A stretch of 64,000 nt of DNA from Canibacter oris (GTDB lineage: Bacteria; Actinomycetota; Actinomycetes; Actinomycetales; Microbacteriaceae). The position numbers and the translations under genes were made by a program. Positions 17,258-26,078 of the stretch are shown here, piece after piece. Location of the stretch: positions 1 through 64,000 of the forward strand of contig NZ_JACIFD010000005.1 in the NCBI RefSeq assembly GCF_014197205.1. The letters are read 5' to 3'. The notes under the pieces are model-generated. The model saw only the letters and a program-made list of their open reading frames with translations. It was not told the origin of the DNA and did not search any database. Position 1 is the stretch's first letter, and each line of letters begins with the position of its first letter.

Positions 17258-17635
17258 CTACCGCGTGCCGTCCTGCCGTTCCTGCCATCGCTGTTCCAGT
17301 TTCTCAGTCAGCGTTTGCTTCGCACGAGCTGTGCCGGCGGGGTGTGGGGTACCGCCGCTGACAGCAGCAGCTGCCTCTTGTATCACCGGAGTGGTTGCGT
17401 AAACCAAAGCCGCAACCATCACCACAAAGCCAACCACACCCAACACTGCAAATTGAGTCACCACACCCGCCAAAAGCAGAGCAACACCTAGCACACAGGC
17501 CACTACGCCCAGCACGATATTGCGTTTACTCAGACGCCTGACCGGAGCGGAAGTATTAACTAAGTCTGCCTCACTCGCGTAAAAGTTACGCTCCATCTCT
17601 GCAAGCAGCCGCCGTTCTTCATCTGACAGTGCCAT
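17258..17635 (-). CDS. DUF3040 family membrane protein
   Basis: A 125-residue protein with the DUF3040 opening MALSDEERRLLAEMERNF (residues 1-18) and two membrane segments (about 40-60 and 64-84), then a polar tail. Members are found next to mraZ in many Actinobacteria (Rv2169c position in M. tuberculosis). Function unknown. Start supported by AGTAGGAA 5 bases before ATG. It is monocistronic, with its own terminator. Confidence 0.88.
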   Translation of the reverse strand: MALSDEERRLLAEMERNFYASEADLVNTSAPVRRLSKRNIVLGVVACVLGVALLLAGVVTQFAVLGVVGFVVMVAALVYATTPVIQEAAAAVSGGTPHPAGTARAKQTLTEKLEQRWQERQDGTR

Positions 17636-17702
17636 TTTGTTCCTACTTTCAAGTGCTACGCCTAAAATCTATTATTCCTGACCTAGCTAAACAAATGCTG
17701 GC

Positions 17703-17708
17703 TAAAAT
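17703..17708 (+). promoter_or_regulatory. -10 element TAAAAT, leaderless start of idsA
   Basis: TAAAAT lies 6 bases before the ATG at 17715, so transcription would start at or next to the A of the start codon. No Shine-Dalgarno is present between. This fits the TANNNT rule for leaderless mRNAs in Actinobacteria. Confidence 0.6.
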
Positions 17709-17714
17709 ATCAGT

Positions 17715-18815
17715 ATGCAGCTTTCTTTGAGTCTCGCCGACCTTGTGCAACAGCGCATTGACGATTTTCTCGATGCCCAAACCGAGCGTTTGGCCCCGCT
17801 GGGCCCTGACTGCGACCACCTACTAGCTGCAACCCGAGACTTTCTGCGAGGCGGCAAAAGATTCCGCGCCCAGGCGGTGGCGCTCGGCTTTCAAGCCACT
17901 CGCTCGCTGAGCTTCGATGCTCCGCTAAGCGACGACGCCGGGCGCGTCGTGACCGCGGCCGCTGCGCTTGAATTATTTCACGCGGCTGCGCTAATCCACG
18001 ATGATGTAATTGACCGCTCCGAGACCCGCCGTGGTCGCCCTGCCGCACACATCAGCTTCGCGAACTTGCATCGCGAGCGCGAGTGGGGCACGGATGCCAA
18101 CCACTTCGGTATCGCCAGCGCGATTCTGCTGGGAGATTTGCTACAAACCTGGGCGGATTCGCTGCTGCAGGAGGCGGTAAACTACTCCACTCCGGCAGCC
18201 GGACGCCGCGTGCGAGCCCATTTTGACAGAATGCGTACCGAGGTTGCTTTCGGCCAGTATTTCGACGTACTTGAAGAACAGTATCCGACTTTTGCGGAGA
18301 CCACCGAACAGCTTGAACGCGCTACCCGAGTGCTGCTGTACAAATCGGCGAAATACAGTGTCGAAGAGCCACTGTTGATTGGAGCAGCGCTCGCCGAGGC
18401 AACACCCGAAGTTGAAAAAGCGCTGTCTAACTACGGCATCCCGGTGGGTGTCGCCTTCCAGCTGCGCGATGATTTGATGGGGGTTTTCGGTGACAGCAAA
18501 GTTACCGGAAAACCCGCCGGCGGAGACTTAGCAGAGGGCAAGCGCACCGTATTGGTGACGCTCGCGCGAGAACAGCTGAGCGGCTCCGTGCGTGGAGTTT
18601 TTGACGATATTTTCGGATCAGGCGAACTTGACCCGGAGCAGTTGGAGATTTTGCGGCGCACCATCGTTGAGACCAAAGCACCACAAAAAGTAGAAGAGAT
18701 GATTAACAAAAACATCTCGCTCGCCACTAAGCACGCCCGCAACACCGAGATTGCAGGTGGCGCAGTTGAGCAACTAATTGCTCTGGCCGAAAAGATGGCC
18801 TACCGCGAAGCCTAA
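17715..18815 (+). CDS. Polyprenyl (geranylgeranyl-type) diphosphate synthase
   Basis: A 366-residue trans-isoprenyl diphosphate synthase that condenses IPP with allylic diphosphates. It has GGKRFRAQAV (46-55), the first Asp-rich motif DDVID (96-100), the following GRPAAH, and the second Asp-rich motif QLRDDLMGVFGD in the C-terminal half with KPAGGDLAEGKRT after it. The residues before the first motif (HAAALIH) do not let me fix the chain length. It corresponds to the IdsA-type gene beside pknL in M. tuberculosis (Rv2173). The alpha-mannosyltransferase gene mptA, usual next neighbour, is missing. Confidence 0.92.
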   Translation: MQLSLSLADLVQQRIDDFLDAQTERLAPLGPDCDHLLAATRDFLRGGKRFRAQAVALGFQATRSLSFDAPLSDDAGRVVTAAAALELFHAAALIHDDVIDRSETRRGRPAAHISFANLHREREWGTDANHFGIASAILLGDLLQTWADSLLQEAVNYSTPAAGRRVRAHFDRMRTEVAFGQYFDVLEEQYPTFAETTEQLERATRVLLYKSAKYSVEEPLLIGAALAEATPEVEKALSNYGIPVGVAFQLRDDLMGVFGDSKVTGKPAGGDLAEGKRTVLVTLAREQLSGSVRGVFDDIFGSGELDPEQLEILRRTIVETKAPQKVEEMINKNISLATKHARNTEIAGGAVEQLIALAEKMAYREA

Positions 18816-18876
18816 AACCGCCTGCGCAGCTACCGCGCAGCACGCCCAGTAAAGCCGCGCGGGAACAAGCCCAGCG

Positions 18877-19206
18877 CTACGCGAGCAGCGCCGCAGCCGC
18901 CCGCACCGGGGCCTTGTGGTTCTTACGCAGCAGCGCGATCGGGGTATCACCAAGCTGTTCATTTTCGGCGAGCAGCCAGCCGACAGCTTCCTCCTCACTC
19001 AGCCCCGCATCCAGCAGCACAATCGCGGTGCCCTTAAGACCCACAACCGGCTCGCCGTCCTGCAAAAACACCTGCGGCACCCGCAGCACTCCGGCAACCC
19101 GTGTCGCCAACAGTACTCGTTCCTCTAGGAGACGACGCACTTTACCCGGGGTTAACCCCAAAATTTCCACGAGCTCCGGCACAGTGTAAGTTGCAGCAGT
19201 TTCCAT
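18877..19206 (-). CDS. Rv2175c-type DNA-binding protein
   Basis: A small helix-turn-helix protein (109 residues from ATG 19206, METAATYTVPELVEILGL). The Rv2175c family has a winged helix N-terminal half (about 8-55 here, with TPGKVRRLLEERVLLATRV) and a C-terminal part with LDAGLSEEEAVGWLL. In M. tuberculosis Rv2175c is phosphorylated by PknL, whose gene starts divergently 137 bases away here too. A longer start at 19242 adds 12 residues with no family match. The upstream region has only TATAAC close to the start, so a leaderless transcript is possible. Confidence 0.88.
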   Translation of the reverse strand: METAATYTVPELVEILGLTPGKVRRLLEERVLLATRVAGVLRVPQVFLQDGEPVVGLKGTAIVLLDAGLSEEEAVGWLLAENEQLGDTPIALLRKNHKAPVRAAAALLA

Positions 19207-19330
19207 AGTTATATGCTGCCAGATGTGGCTGGCAAAAACCAAGGTGCGGACTGATCCACCCCATAAAATTTAAAATAACTCTTTCGCAAATTTTCGCTGC
19301 TGCGCCAGGGCGATTTCAGCGAAGAAGCAC

Positions 19331-19336
19331 TAAACT
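19331..19336 (+). promoter_or_regulatory. -10 element TAAACT, leaderless start of pknL
   Basis: TAAACT ends 7 bases before the GTG start at 19344 and no ribosome site lies between, so a leaderless mRNA is likely. Confidence 0.6.
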
Positions 19337-19343
19337 CTATAGA

Positions 19344-21422
19344 GTGAACTCACCAGGCAGAGACCTTTTTCTGGGGCGCACTTTAGACGGGCGCTACCGA
19401 GTCCGCGCGCGCATCGCCCGCGGCGGTATGGGCATGGTGTATCTCGCGGATGATCTGCGTTTAGGCCGCAAAGTTGCGGTAAAAGCAATGCACCCGCACC
19501 TGGTTGATGACGAAAATTTTGTGCGCCGGTTTGGCCAGGAAGCAAAGGCTGCGGCGGGGCTTAACGATCAAAACGTGGTCAACGTGTTTGACCAGGGCGA
19601 AGAGCTCGGCGTCCCCTACCTGGTAATGGAATATATCCAAGGCGAGACGTTACGCGACGTATTGAAACAACAAAAGCGGCTCACCGCGGCGCAGGCTATA
19701 GAAATCAGCGAGGCGGTTTTGAAGGGGCTGGCGGCGGCGCACCGCGCCGGCTATATTCACCGTGATTTGAAACCCGAAAATGTTTTCTTGGCTGACGACG
19801 GCCGCATCAAAATCGGTGATTTTGGGCTGGCGCGCACGGCTGACAACCACACCACCACCAGCCAGGGCTTGATGGGCACGGTTGCTTATGTCGCTCCGGA
19901 ACTGGTCACGCGCGGCGCGGTTGCTGATGCCCGCAGCGACATCTATGCTTTCGGCGTGATGCTATACGAGATGCTGACCGGCACGCAGCCATTCCGTGCA
20001 GAGCAGCCTTACCAGGTGGCGATTATGCACACCCAAAAAGATGTGCCGCGGCCGTCAGATATTTCCCGGGAAGCAACACCGGAGCTTGACGAACTGGTCC
20101 GGTGGACAACTCTCCGCGACCCCGAAAAGCGCCCAAAAGACGCTGCTGTCGTGCTCGCCCGCCTCCACCAGCTGCTAGACGGCGGCCTCGATGCTGCTAC
20201 CAAAGTGATGGCTCCGGGCGCGGGCGCGGCGACCACGAAGCTTCCTAGCACCACCGTTTTGCGCGGGGTGGATCACGCCGCCGCAACCACTCACCTCGCA
20301 ACCACGACGGCGGCCGGGGCCGGTGTTGCCGGCGCGGGCACGCTCGGCGCTTCCGGCCCAGCAGCTGCCGCGGGTTTTAGCGGTGCCGGAGGCGTTGCCG
20401 GAGCTGGTTTCGCAGGCGGCAGCGGTGCCGCAGCCGCAGCTACGCCGCACGCAGCCGCGACAGAAACTAATCTTTCTGAAAACGCACTGGATAGAGCCCA
20501 GTATGCCGCCACGAAGCGTCACAAGCGAGGGCTTATCGCGGCCGCACTCATCACAGTTTTAACCCTTCTGGTGACGGGCGGAGCCTGGTGGTTTACGCAG
20601 GGCCCGGGCGCGCAGGTTGCAGTTCCAGATCTCACCGGCATGAGCCTGGAACAGGCGCAGCTGACACTCAGCGAAGCCGGGCTTGAGCCGCACCCGGAGC
20701 AGCGTGACTGCACCAGCCCGGATATTCCGGTGGGCGCGGTGGTGGAGTTTAAGCCTACTGCCGCGACCAGGGTCGAGCACGGCACCACAGTGCAGCTGTG
20801 CCTTTCAATCGGGCCAGCACAGCTGCCAGTCCCGGAGCTTGTCGGAGCTGACACTGAGACCGCTAAAACCCGCATCGCCACTGCCGGCTTCAGCTTCGGC
20901 AAGATTGTAGCGGAACGCTTTGATGCGGCCGAGCGCGGCACAGTTTTGGCTGCTCTCGACACCGATCACAATGTGCTCGGCGAAACCTATGCTGAGCGTG
21001 CGGCCATCAACCTGATCGTTTCTGCCGGGCCGCTGCCCGAGGTTTCCGGGTTGAACGCCGCTGATGTTGCGAGCGCTTTAAGCGCTGCGGGGTTGCGTCT
21101 TGACACCGCACTCAACGCGGAAGAGCACAGCGACACTGTACCCGTTGGCAAAGTGATTCGCTTGCAGCAGCAGAGCGAAACCCTGCAGGTGGGTGACGCG
21201 GTCGGTTTGGTGGTGTCACAAGGGCCGGAGTTGGTCACCCTGCCTAATCTAGAGGGTTTGCGCATGAATGAAGCCATCGCGCAGCTTGAAGAGCTGGGGC
21301 TCGTGGCAGAAACCGGGGTGCCCGGAGTGCTGCGTAACGCGGTGCGGGTCAATAGCATGTCCCCTGCCGCAGGTGAACAGGTGCCCAAAGGCTCCACCGT
21401 GAAGCTCGGCTTCGAACTCTAA
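19344..21422 (+). CDS. pknL: PknL-like Ser/Thr protein kinase with PASTA domains
   Basis: A 692-residue membrane kinase. The kinase domain (about 15-275) has the Gly loop IARGGMGMVYLA, catalytic Lys in VAVKAMHPHL, HRDLKPENVF, DFGLARTAD and VAPELV. A long Ala/Gly/Thr-rich juxtamembrane linker (about 285-390) leads to a membrane segment (GLIAAALITVLTLLVTGGAW, about 395-414) and four PASTA repeats of about 65 residues (from VPDLTGMSLEQAQ onward), which in this family sense muropeptides or lipid II. Start is GTG with a leaderless promoter. Gene order with the Rv2175c-like gene and aroG identifies it as the PknL orthologue; PknB is the alternative but is normally near rodA and pbpA. Confidence 0.92.
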   Translation: MNSPGRDLFLGRTLDGRYRVRARIARGGMGMVYLADDLRLGRKVAVKAMHPHLVDDENFVRRFGQEAKAAAGLNDQNVVNVFDQGEELGVPYLVMEYIQGETLRDVLKQQKRLTAAQAIEISEAVLKGLAAAHRAGYIHRDLKPENVFLADDGRIKIGDFGLARTADNHTTTSQGLMGTVAYVAPELVTRGAVADARSDIYAFGVMLYEMLTGTQPFRAEQPYQVAIMHTQKDVPRPSDISREATPELDELVRWTTLRDPEKRPKDAAVVLARLHQLLDGGLDAATKVMAPGAGAATTKLPSTTVLRGVDHAAATTHLATTTAAGAGVAGAGTLGASGPAAAAGFSGAGGVAGAGFAGGSGAAAAATPHAAATETNLSENALDRAQYAATKRHKRGLIAAALITVLTLLVTGGAWWFTQGPGAQVAVPDLTGMSLEQAQLTLSEAGLEPHPEQRDCTSPDIPVGAVVEFKPTAATRVEHGTTVQLCLSIGPAQLPVPELVGADTETAKTRIATAGFSFGKIVAERFDAAERGTVLAALDTDHNVLGETYAERAAINLIVSAGPLPEVSGLNAADVASALSAAGLRLDTALNAEEHSDTVPVGKVIRLQQQSETLQVGDAVGLVVSQGPELVTLPNLEGLRMNEAIAQLEELGLVAETGVPGVLRNAVRVNSMSPAAGEQVPKGSTVKLGFEL

Positions 21423-21442
21423 CCCACCGCCAAGAGCCCGCT

Positions 21443-22123
21443 TCAGGCAGCGACCTGCACCACCTGGTCAGCCGCCTCCAGAAAATCGGTATCATGTGTT
21501 GCCGCAATCACGATAGCACCAGCTTGCGCGGCAGCGCGCAGTAAGGCAACAATTTTTGCAGCGTTTTCTGCGTCTAGTGACGCGGTGGGTTCATCCACCA
21601 ACAGCATCTGTGGTTGCTGCAACATAGCCCTGGCAAATGCAATACGCTGCTGTTGGCCGCCAGAGAGGCGATACAACGGCTCATCTATTTTGTCTGAGAG
21701 TTCCACCAGCTCCAAAATCTGCTGTATCGATTCCGCTCGCCGAGCCCGACTGAGTTTTTTCACACCCGGCACCAGCGTCAGATTTTCTCGCACCGTCCAC
21801 TGCGCGATCAGTCCGAGCTGCTGCAAAATAAACGCAATATTGTGCCGGTACAGTCCCTGTTTCTGCCGCTGATTAAGGTCGTGCAACCTAATCTGCCCCC
21901 ACAAAATCTCACCTGCATCGATTTCATCCAGCATTCCGATGCAGTTAAGCAGAGTGGTTTTGCCAGAGCCCGACGCTCCGCGCAGCGCGGTTAATTGCCC
22001 AGGCTCAGCAACAAAATTCAAATCTCGCCACAGGTGTAAACCACCGAAATTTTTTGTGGCGTTTATAACCTCCACTGCAGCGGTTGCCGGCACCACAAAC
22101 TCATTTATCTTGATCATCATCAT
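21443..22123 (-). CDS. ABC transporter ATPase of lactococcin-972-type operon
   Basis: A 226-residue MacB/LolD-type ATPase: Walker A GASGSGKTTLLN (about 49-60), Q-loop near FILQQLGLIAQW, signature LSGGQQQRIAFARAM (about 158-172), Walker B MLLVDEPTASLD and the switch His in AATHDTDF. The ATG overlaps the stop of the membrane protein gene by ATGA, so the two form one transporter. In lactococcin 972 clusters such a pair gives immunity or export. Several ATG codons follow each other at the start (MMMIKI); any could be used. Confidence 0.92.
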   Translation of the reverse strand: MMMIKINEFVVPATAAVEVINATKNFGGLHLWRDLNFVAEPGQLTALRGASGSGKTTLLNCIGMLDEIDAGEILWGQIRLHDLNQRQKQGLYRHNIAFILQQLGLIAQWTVRENLTLVPGVKKLSRARRAESIQQILELVELSDKIDEPLYRLSGGQQQRIAFARAMLQQPQMLLVDEPTASLDAENAAKIVALLRAAAQAGAIVIAATHDTDFLEAADQVVQVAA

Positions 22124-24105
22124 TTCCTCAAATCGTAAACTATTTGCCGCGTTGCTTTTTCATATGCGACTGCGGCGAAAGCACCAATTCCCGCAAATCC
22201 GGCGAACATTCCTGTCAGTAACAGATATTCATGGGGTGTGGATCCACCCGCCAAAGTTTTTGCCGCAACTATCACGAACGCTGCAGCCACCGCCAGCACT
22301 CCAAAGAGCACCGCCAAATTTTCCACTGTGCGATACCCCAGGAGGTGACGCAGGGTGATTATTTTCCGGTTCTGCAAAACATAGCAAACGCTGTAACACA
22401 CCACCGCCAGGATTGATACCAATGTCAGCATCACCATCTGCTGATATCCCCTCGTGATTTCCTGTTCGGTTGCTAAAGCCGCGCCCTGGGCTTCCACTTG
22501 CGGCGAAGTGACTCGCAGCTCCATCTCTTGCAGCCCTGACTCGTTTATCGCCTGCTGCAGTTTCTCTGCGTCGCCGATAAATAAAAGGTTGCCGGTGGTA
22601 ACTGCCGAAAGTAGGCTATCACCCGAGAAATAGTTCGTATCCGCAGCCACGATCACTGGGTTTTCAAAGCTGTATGCTCCGACCAGTGTGGTGTGAAAAA
22701 TAGGCACTTCACCGGTTTCTTGGGGAGATAGCGTGATTGTTGGTGGGGCCACTGTCGCGCTACCTTCCAGCGCTATAAATTCAGCCTCAAACTGTAGCCT
22801 GCGGCTAACATAGTCGTGGATTTGCGCACTGTGCGATGCGAACATTTGCGGCACATACACCTTCACTTCACCACTTGTCGTGGTGGCAAGGTGCGGCTGA
22901 CTCGCTAGCTGCGCATACTCCCCCGCGACCCAAATACAATTTAGCCCAGGAACGATCTGCTCGCATTCTGCATCTGGTTGCGAATAAAGCACCCCGATGT
23001 CGTATTTTGTTGCGTTCACCACCAGATTTTTAATGTTTTGAAGCTGCTCGGTAAGCTGCGTTTCGTTCAGATAAGGCACAAATAGAGAGTTGATGTTTTG
23101 TTTGCCGTCCCAAATTTTTTGAGCCCGCAAGATAGTACTCTGCGCAGCAATGTGCTGCGCCGTAACGAGGCTGGTGTGAGTCGCTAGTATGCCTGCAAAC
23201 ACAAACGTCACAAGTGCGATGTTACGCAAGGCTCGATATGGCCGACGGTCTTTTAATCTTTCTACTAGGCTGTATCTGCTAGACCACACAATCATTTGCG
23301 AGACAATCATCGTGGCAACAATCAGCAGATAAAAAACTAGGCTGAATAAACTCAAATCCAGATACTGTTTCCAAACGTAGGCGCTCCTGTCATAGCCATT
23401 GCAAATGACGTTTACTAGCACATAGGCACCGGTTGCTAAACATGCCAACACGAGTGCCGCAAACGCATTGCCGCCCACATCTTTTGCAATGCTTTTAATT
23501 TTATTAACGCCAAGAATCTCTCTGCAGGACACAACCTGCATTTGTTTGCTGTAAACAACCGTTGCGCAGAGCATAACTCCCAGCAACGACACCAGCGGCG
23601 GAACCGCAAACTTAGGGTTTTGCCACAGCGCTGTTACGAGGTTCAGCTGCGGTAATGCTTCTATAGAAAAGTTTTGCTGCCGCAGCTCAGCAAGAAAATC
23701 TTGATAGTTTGCTTTTTCCCCATAGAAAACCCAAATTCCGATGTCCCGCAAAGCTTCCTCGCTCTGCTTTATTGTGAATAAATTATCGCCGTATTTGTAG
23801 TCTTGATACTCTTGTGCGCTCGCAGCTTGCCCTGGAGCAAATACAACCTCTACCTCGGTGTAGTCTGCTTGCCGCACAAAATTCTTTTTCGCCCCAACTA
23901 AATTATGTTTGGTCGCTAGTGCAGTTACTTCTCCATAACTGTTTTCACCGCTGGCCGTGTCGATGACAGTCACGCTACCGACAGCACCAAACGGGGTATT
24001 TTGAGCCAAACTAGTGGACCCAAAATACCCCGTCTGCAGAGCAACAAACAAGCTAAATGCTGTGAACACCCAAAGCACTAGCTGAAATTTGCCACTTCGG
24101 AACAT
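22120..24105 (-). CDS. Bacteriocin-associated membrane protein (lactococcin 972 immunity/permease type)
   Basis: A 661-residue polytopic protein. Membrane segments: one near the N-terminus (about 8-27), a group of three at about 165-295 (including PPLVSLLGVMLCATVVYS and LSLFSLVFYLLIVATMIVSQMI with short gaps), one near 295-315, and a C-terminal group from about 545 to 645. Large outside loops lie between residues 30-160 and 320-540. A SLVERLKDRRPYRALRN cytoplasmic segment follows the fourth helix. Topology, length and position next to a lactococcin-972-like peptide and an ATPase match the bacteriocin-associated integral membrane family. The DNA is visibly richer in A+T than the dcw genes, suggesting acquisition. 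Confidence 0.82.
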   Translation of the reverse strand: MFRSGKFQLVLWVFTAFSLFVALQTGYFGSTSLAQNTPFGAVGSVTVIDTASGENSYGEVTALATKHNLVGAKKNFVRQADYTEVEVVFAPGQAASAQEYQDYKYGDNLFTIKQSEEALRDIGIWVFYGEKANYQDFLAELRQQNFSIEALPQLNLVTALWQNPKFAVPPLVSLLGVMLCATVVYSKQMQVVSCREILGVNKIKSIAKDVGGNAFAALVLACLATGAYVLVNVICNGYDRSAYVWKQYLDLSLFSLVFYLLIVATMIVSQMIVWSSRYSLVERLKDRRPYRALRNIALVTFVFAGILATHTSLVTAQHIAAQSTILRAQKIWDGKQNINSLFVPYLNETQLTEQLQNIKNLVVNATKYDIGVLYSQPDAECEQIVPGLNCIWVAGEYAQLASQPHLATTTSGEVKVYVPQMFASHSAQIHDYVSRRLQFEAEFIALEGSATVAPPTITLSPQETGEVPIFHTTLVGAYSFENPVIVAADTNYFSGDSLLSAVTTGNLLFIGDAEKLQQAINESGLQEMELRVTSPQVEAQGAALATEQEITRGYQQMVMLTLVSILAVVCYSVCYVLQNRKIITLRHLLGYRTVENLAVLFGVLAVAAAFVIVAAKTLAGGSTPHEYLLLTGMFAGFAGIGAFAAVAYEKATRQIVYDLRK

Positions 24106-24123
24106 CTATAGACCTTCCGTGAA

Positions 24124-24429
24124 TCAATAGACTCGGTAATATGCTTGGTCAGTTTTAAACCAACCAGTGCAGCCATCATATCGCGTAGCGTGTGACCAAT
24201 GTCCTGGGCCAACATTCGGGCTTCGCGTTAGGCTGCCGTGACAATTCCGAACACTAGACCCATGGCTGCGCGTTGAATGATAATAATTAGACCAAATCGT
24301 TGAAGAATCAACTCCGTAATCCCATGTTCCGCCCTCGGCTGGGTAAGTTACTACTGCATTCGCCGCAGCAGCACCCGCGAAGACCAAACCAACGCTGACC
24401 AATACGGTTGGAATCATTTTCTTGTTCAT
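24124..24429 (-). CDS. Lactococcin-972-like bacteriocin precursor
   Basis: A 101-residue secreted peptide precursor. Residues 1-25 form a Sec signal peptide (MNKKM, hydrophobic core, AAANA cleavage site). The mature 76 residues have the lactococcin 972 family pattern: EGGTWDYGV (32-40), WSNYYHSTRSHGSSV (46-60) and an aromatic C-terminus QAYYRVY. Two Cys (63 and 87) could form a disulfide, which lactococcin 972 does not have. Lactococcin 972 binds lipid II and blocks septum formation in lactococci; whether this peptide does is inference. Start supported by AGAGGAG 6 bases upstream. First gene of the operon with the membrane protein and ATPase. Confidence 0.85.
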   Translation of the reverse strand: MNKKMIPTVLVSVGLVFAGAAAANAVVTYPAEGGTWDYGVDSSTIWSNYYHSTRSHGSSVRNCHGSLTRSPNVGPGHWSHATRYDGCTGWFKTDQAYYRVY

Positions 24430-24469
24430 AATATTCTCCTCTGAATATCATGTTTATCGGGTAACTTAG

Positions 24470-24497
24470 AAAATACCCCCCCCTAACATCATGTCAA
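24470..24497 (-). promoter_or_regulatory. Bacteriocin promoter with G8 tract in the spacer
   Basis: On the coding strand TTGACA (24492-24497) and TATTTT (24470-24475) are separated by 16 bases that end in eight consecutive G (24476-24483). The start codon is 41 bases after the -10 element. Slippage in the G tract would change spacer length between good and poor values. Confidence 0.65.
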
Positions 24498-24582
24498 TAA
24501 GGAAAATAAAAATTTATATTTTCGTAATATTAGCTTCCGCTGCAGCCAGGGCGTTTATCCGAAAATATATAAGCATTCCCAC

Positions 24583-25929
24583 CTACCGCTGGCGCAGCTC
24601 CTCGGCCACCTGGAAGGCAAGCTCCAGTGACTGCATGTGGTTCAGGCGTGGATCGCACAGTGACTCGTAACGCGTTGCGAGCGCCGCTTCGTCAATCTGC
24701 GCTGCCCCGCCGAGGCACTCGGTGACATCGTCACCGGTAAGCTCGACGTGAATACCGCCCGGCACAGTGCCAGCCGCGCGATGCGCTTCGAAGAAACCTT
24801 TAACCTCGTCCATCACGTCTTCAAAACGGCGGGTCTTATAGCCAGTGGAGCTGGTGATCCCGTTGCCGTGCATCGGGTCAGTAACCCATACCGGGCTAAT
24901 GCCAGCGGCTTTTACACCCTCCAGCAGTGGCGGCAGCACCTCGCGGATCTTATTCGCCCCCATCCGGGTGATCAGCGTCAAACGGCCTGGTTCCCGCTCC
25001 GGGTCGAGTTTCTCAATCAGTGCCAGGGTGTCGGCCACGGTAGTTGTCGGCCCAAGCTTTACCCCAATCGGGTTAGCAACCTGTGACAGGTAATGTACGT
25101 GAGCCCCGTTGATATCGCGGGTGCGCTCGCCGATCCACAAAAAGTGTGCCGAAGTATCATACAGTTTGCCGGTGCGACTGTCGATGCGGGTCAGCGGCCG
25201 CTCGTAGTCTAGCAGCAGCGCCTCGTGGCCGACAAAGAAATCAGTGCGGCTCATCGCCGAAAAGTCAGCGCCGCAAGCGAGCATAAACTCCACCGCCCGA
25301 TCGATTTCGCGAGTCAGCGCCCGGTACCGCTCGTTTGCTGGGTTCTCAGCGAAGCCCTTGTTCCACTCATGTACCTTGCGCAGGTCAGCAAAACCACCCT
25401 GGGTGAATGCCCGAATTAGGTTCAGGGTTGCGGTGGACACGTTGTAGCCTTGCATTAGGCGGTGCGGATCAGCCGCCCGCGTAGCGGCGGTGAAGTCGTA
25501 ACCGTTTACGAGATCGCCGCGGTAGGCAGGCAGGGTCTGCCCGTCGCGGGTTTCTACATCGCTGGAGCGTGGCTTCGCGAACTGCCCGGCCATCCGCCCC
25601 ATTTTCACGACTGGGGTGGAAGCGCCGTAGGTCAGCACCAGTGCCATCTGCAGCACGGTTTTTACCCGGTCTCGAATCTTATCTGCGGTGGCCCCGGCGA
25701 AGGTTTCTGCGCAATCACCGCCCTGCAGCAGGAAAGCTTCGCCACGCGCCACGGCAGCAAGTTTTTCTTTAAATTTGTCTGCCTCACCCGCAAACACCAG
25801 CGGTGGCTGCGCCGCGAGCTCACCGCGCACCTTGCCAAGCACCACAGCATCAGGCCAGTTTGGCTGCTGTTTCGCTTCCAGCTCCTGGTATTTGTCGAGC
25901 TCAGCGTACAGATTCTGCTGTTCAGCCAT
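24583..25929 (-). CDS. aroG: Class II 3-deoxy-7-phosphoheptulonate synthase
   Basis: DAHP synthase condenses PEP and erythrose 4-phosphate, the first step of aromatic amino acid synthesis. The 448-residue type II enzyme has FLLQGGDCAETFAG (about 62-75), VVKMGRMAGQFAKPRSS (about 107-123), PAYRGDLVNGYDF, the NPANERYRALTREIDRAVEFM region, WIGERTRD, DPMHGNGI and HVELTGDDVTECLGG (metal and substrate residues). M. tuberculosis aroG (Rv2178c) sits at the same place relative to pknL. The bacteriocin operon lies between the two genes here. Confidence 0.97.
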   Translation of the reverse strand: MAEQQNLYAELDKYQELEAKQQPNWPDAVVLGKVRGELAAQPPLVFAGEADKFKEKLAAVARGEAFLLQGGDCAETFAGATADKIRDRVKTVLQMALVLTYGASTPVVKMGRMAGQFAKPRSSDVETRDGQTLPAYRGDLVNGYDFTAATRAADPHRLMQGYNVSTATLNLIRAFTQGGFADLRKVHEWNKGFAENPANERYRALTREIDRAVEFMLACGADFSAMSRTDFFVGHEALLLDYERPLTRIDSRTGKLYDTSAHFLWIGERTRDINGAHVHYLSQVANPIGVKLGPTTTVADTLALIEKLDPEREPGRLTLITRMGANKIREVLPPLLEGVKAAGISPVWVTDPMHGNGITSSTGYKTRRFEDVMDEVKGFFEAHRAAGTVPGGIHVELTGDDVTECLGGAAQIDEAALATRYESLCDPRLNHMQSLELAFQVAEELRQR

Positions 25930-26078
25930 GTTCTTTAGCCTTCTGGGTCGGGGTTATCACTCTAACCGTCTATTTTACCCAATCGACCCTGTAAAAACAC
26001 GGGTTATTCCGGCCACACTTGAGTCGCAACCAAACCGTAATTTGGGCACAACCTAACCGCAGTTCAGGCTTTTACCAG

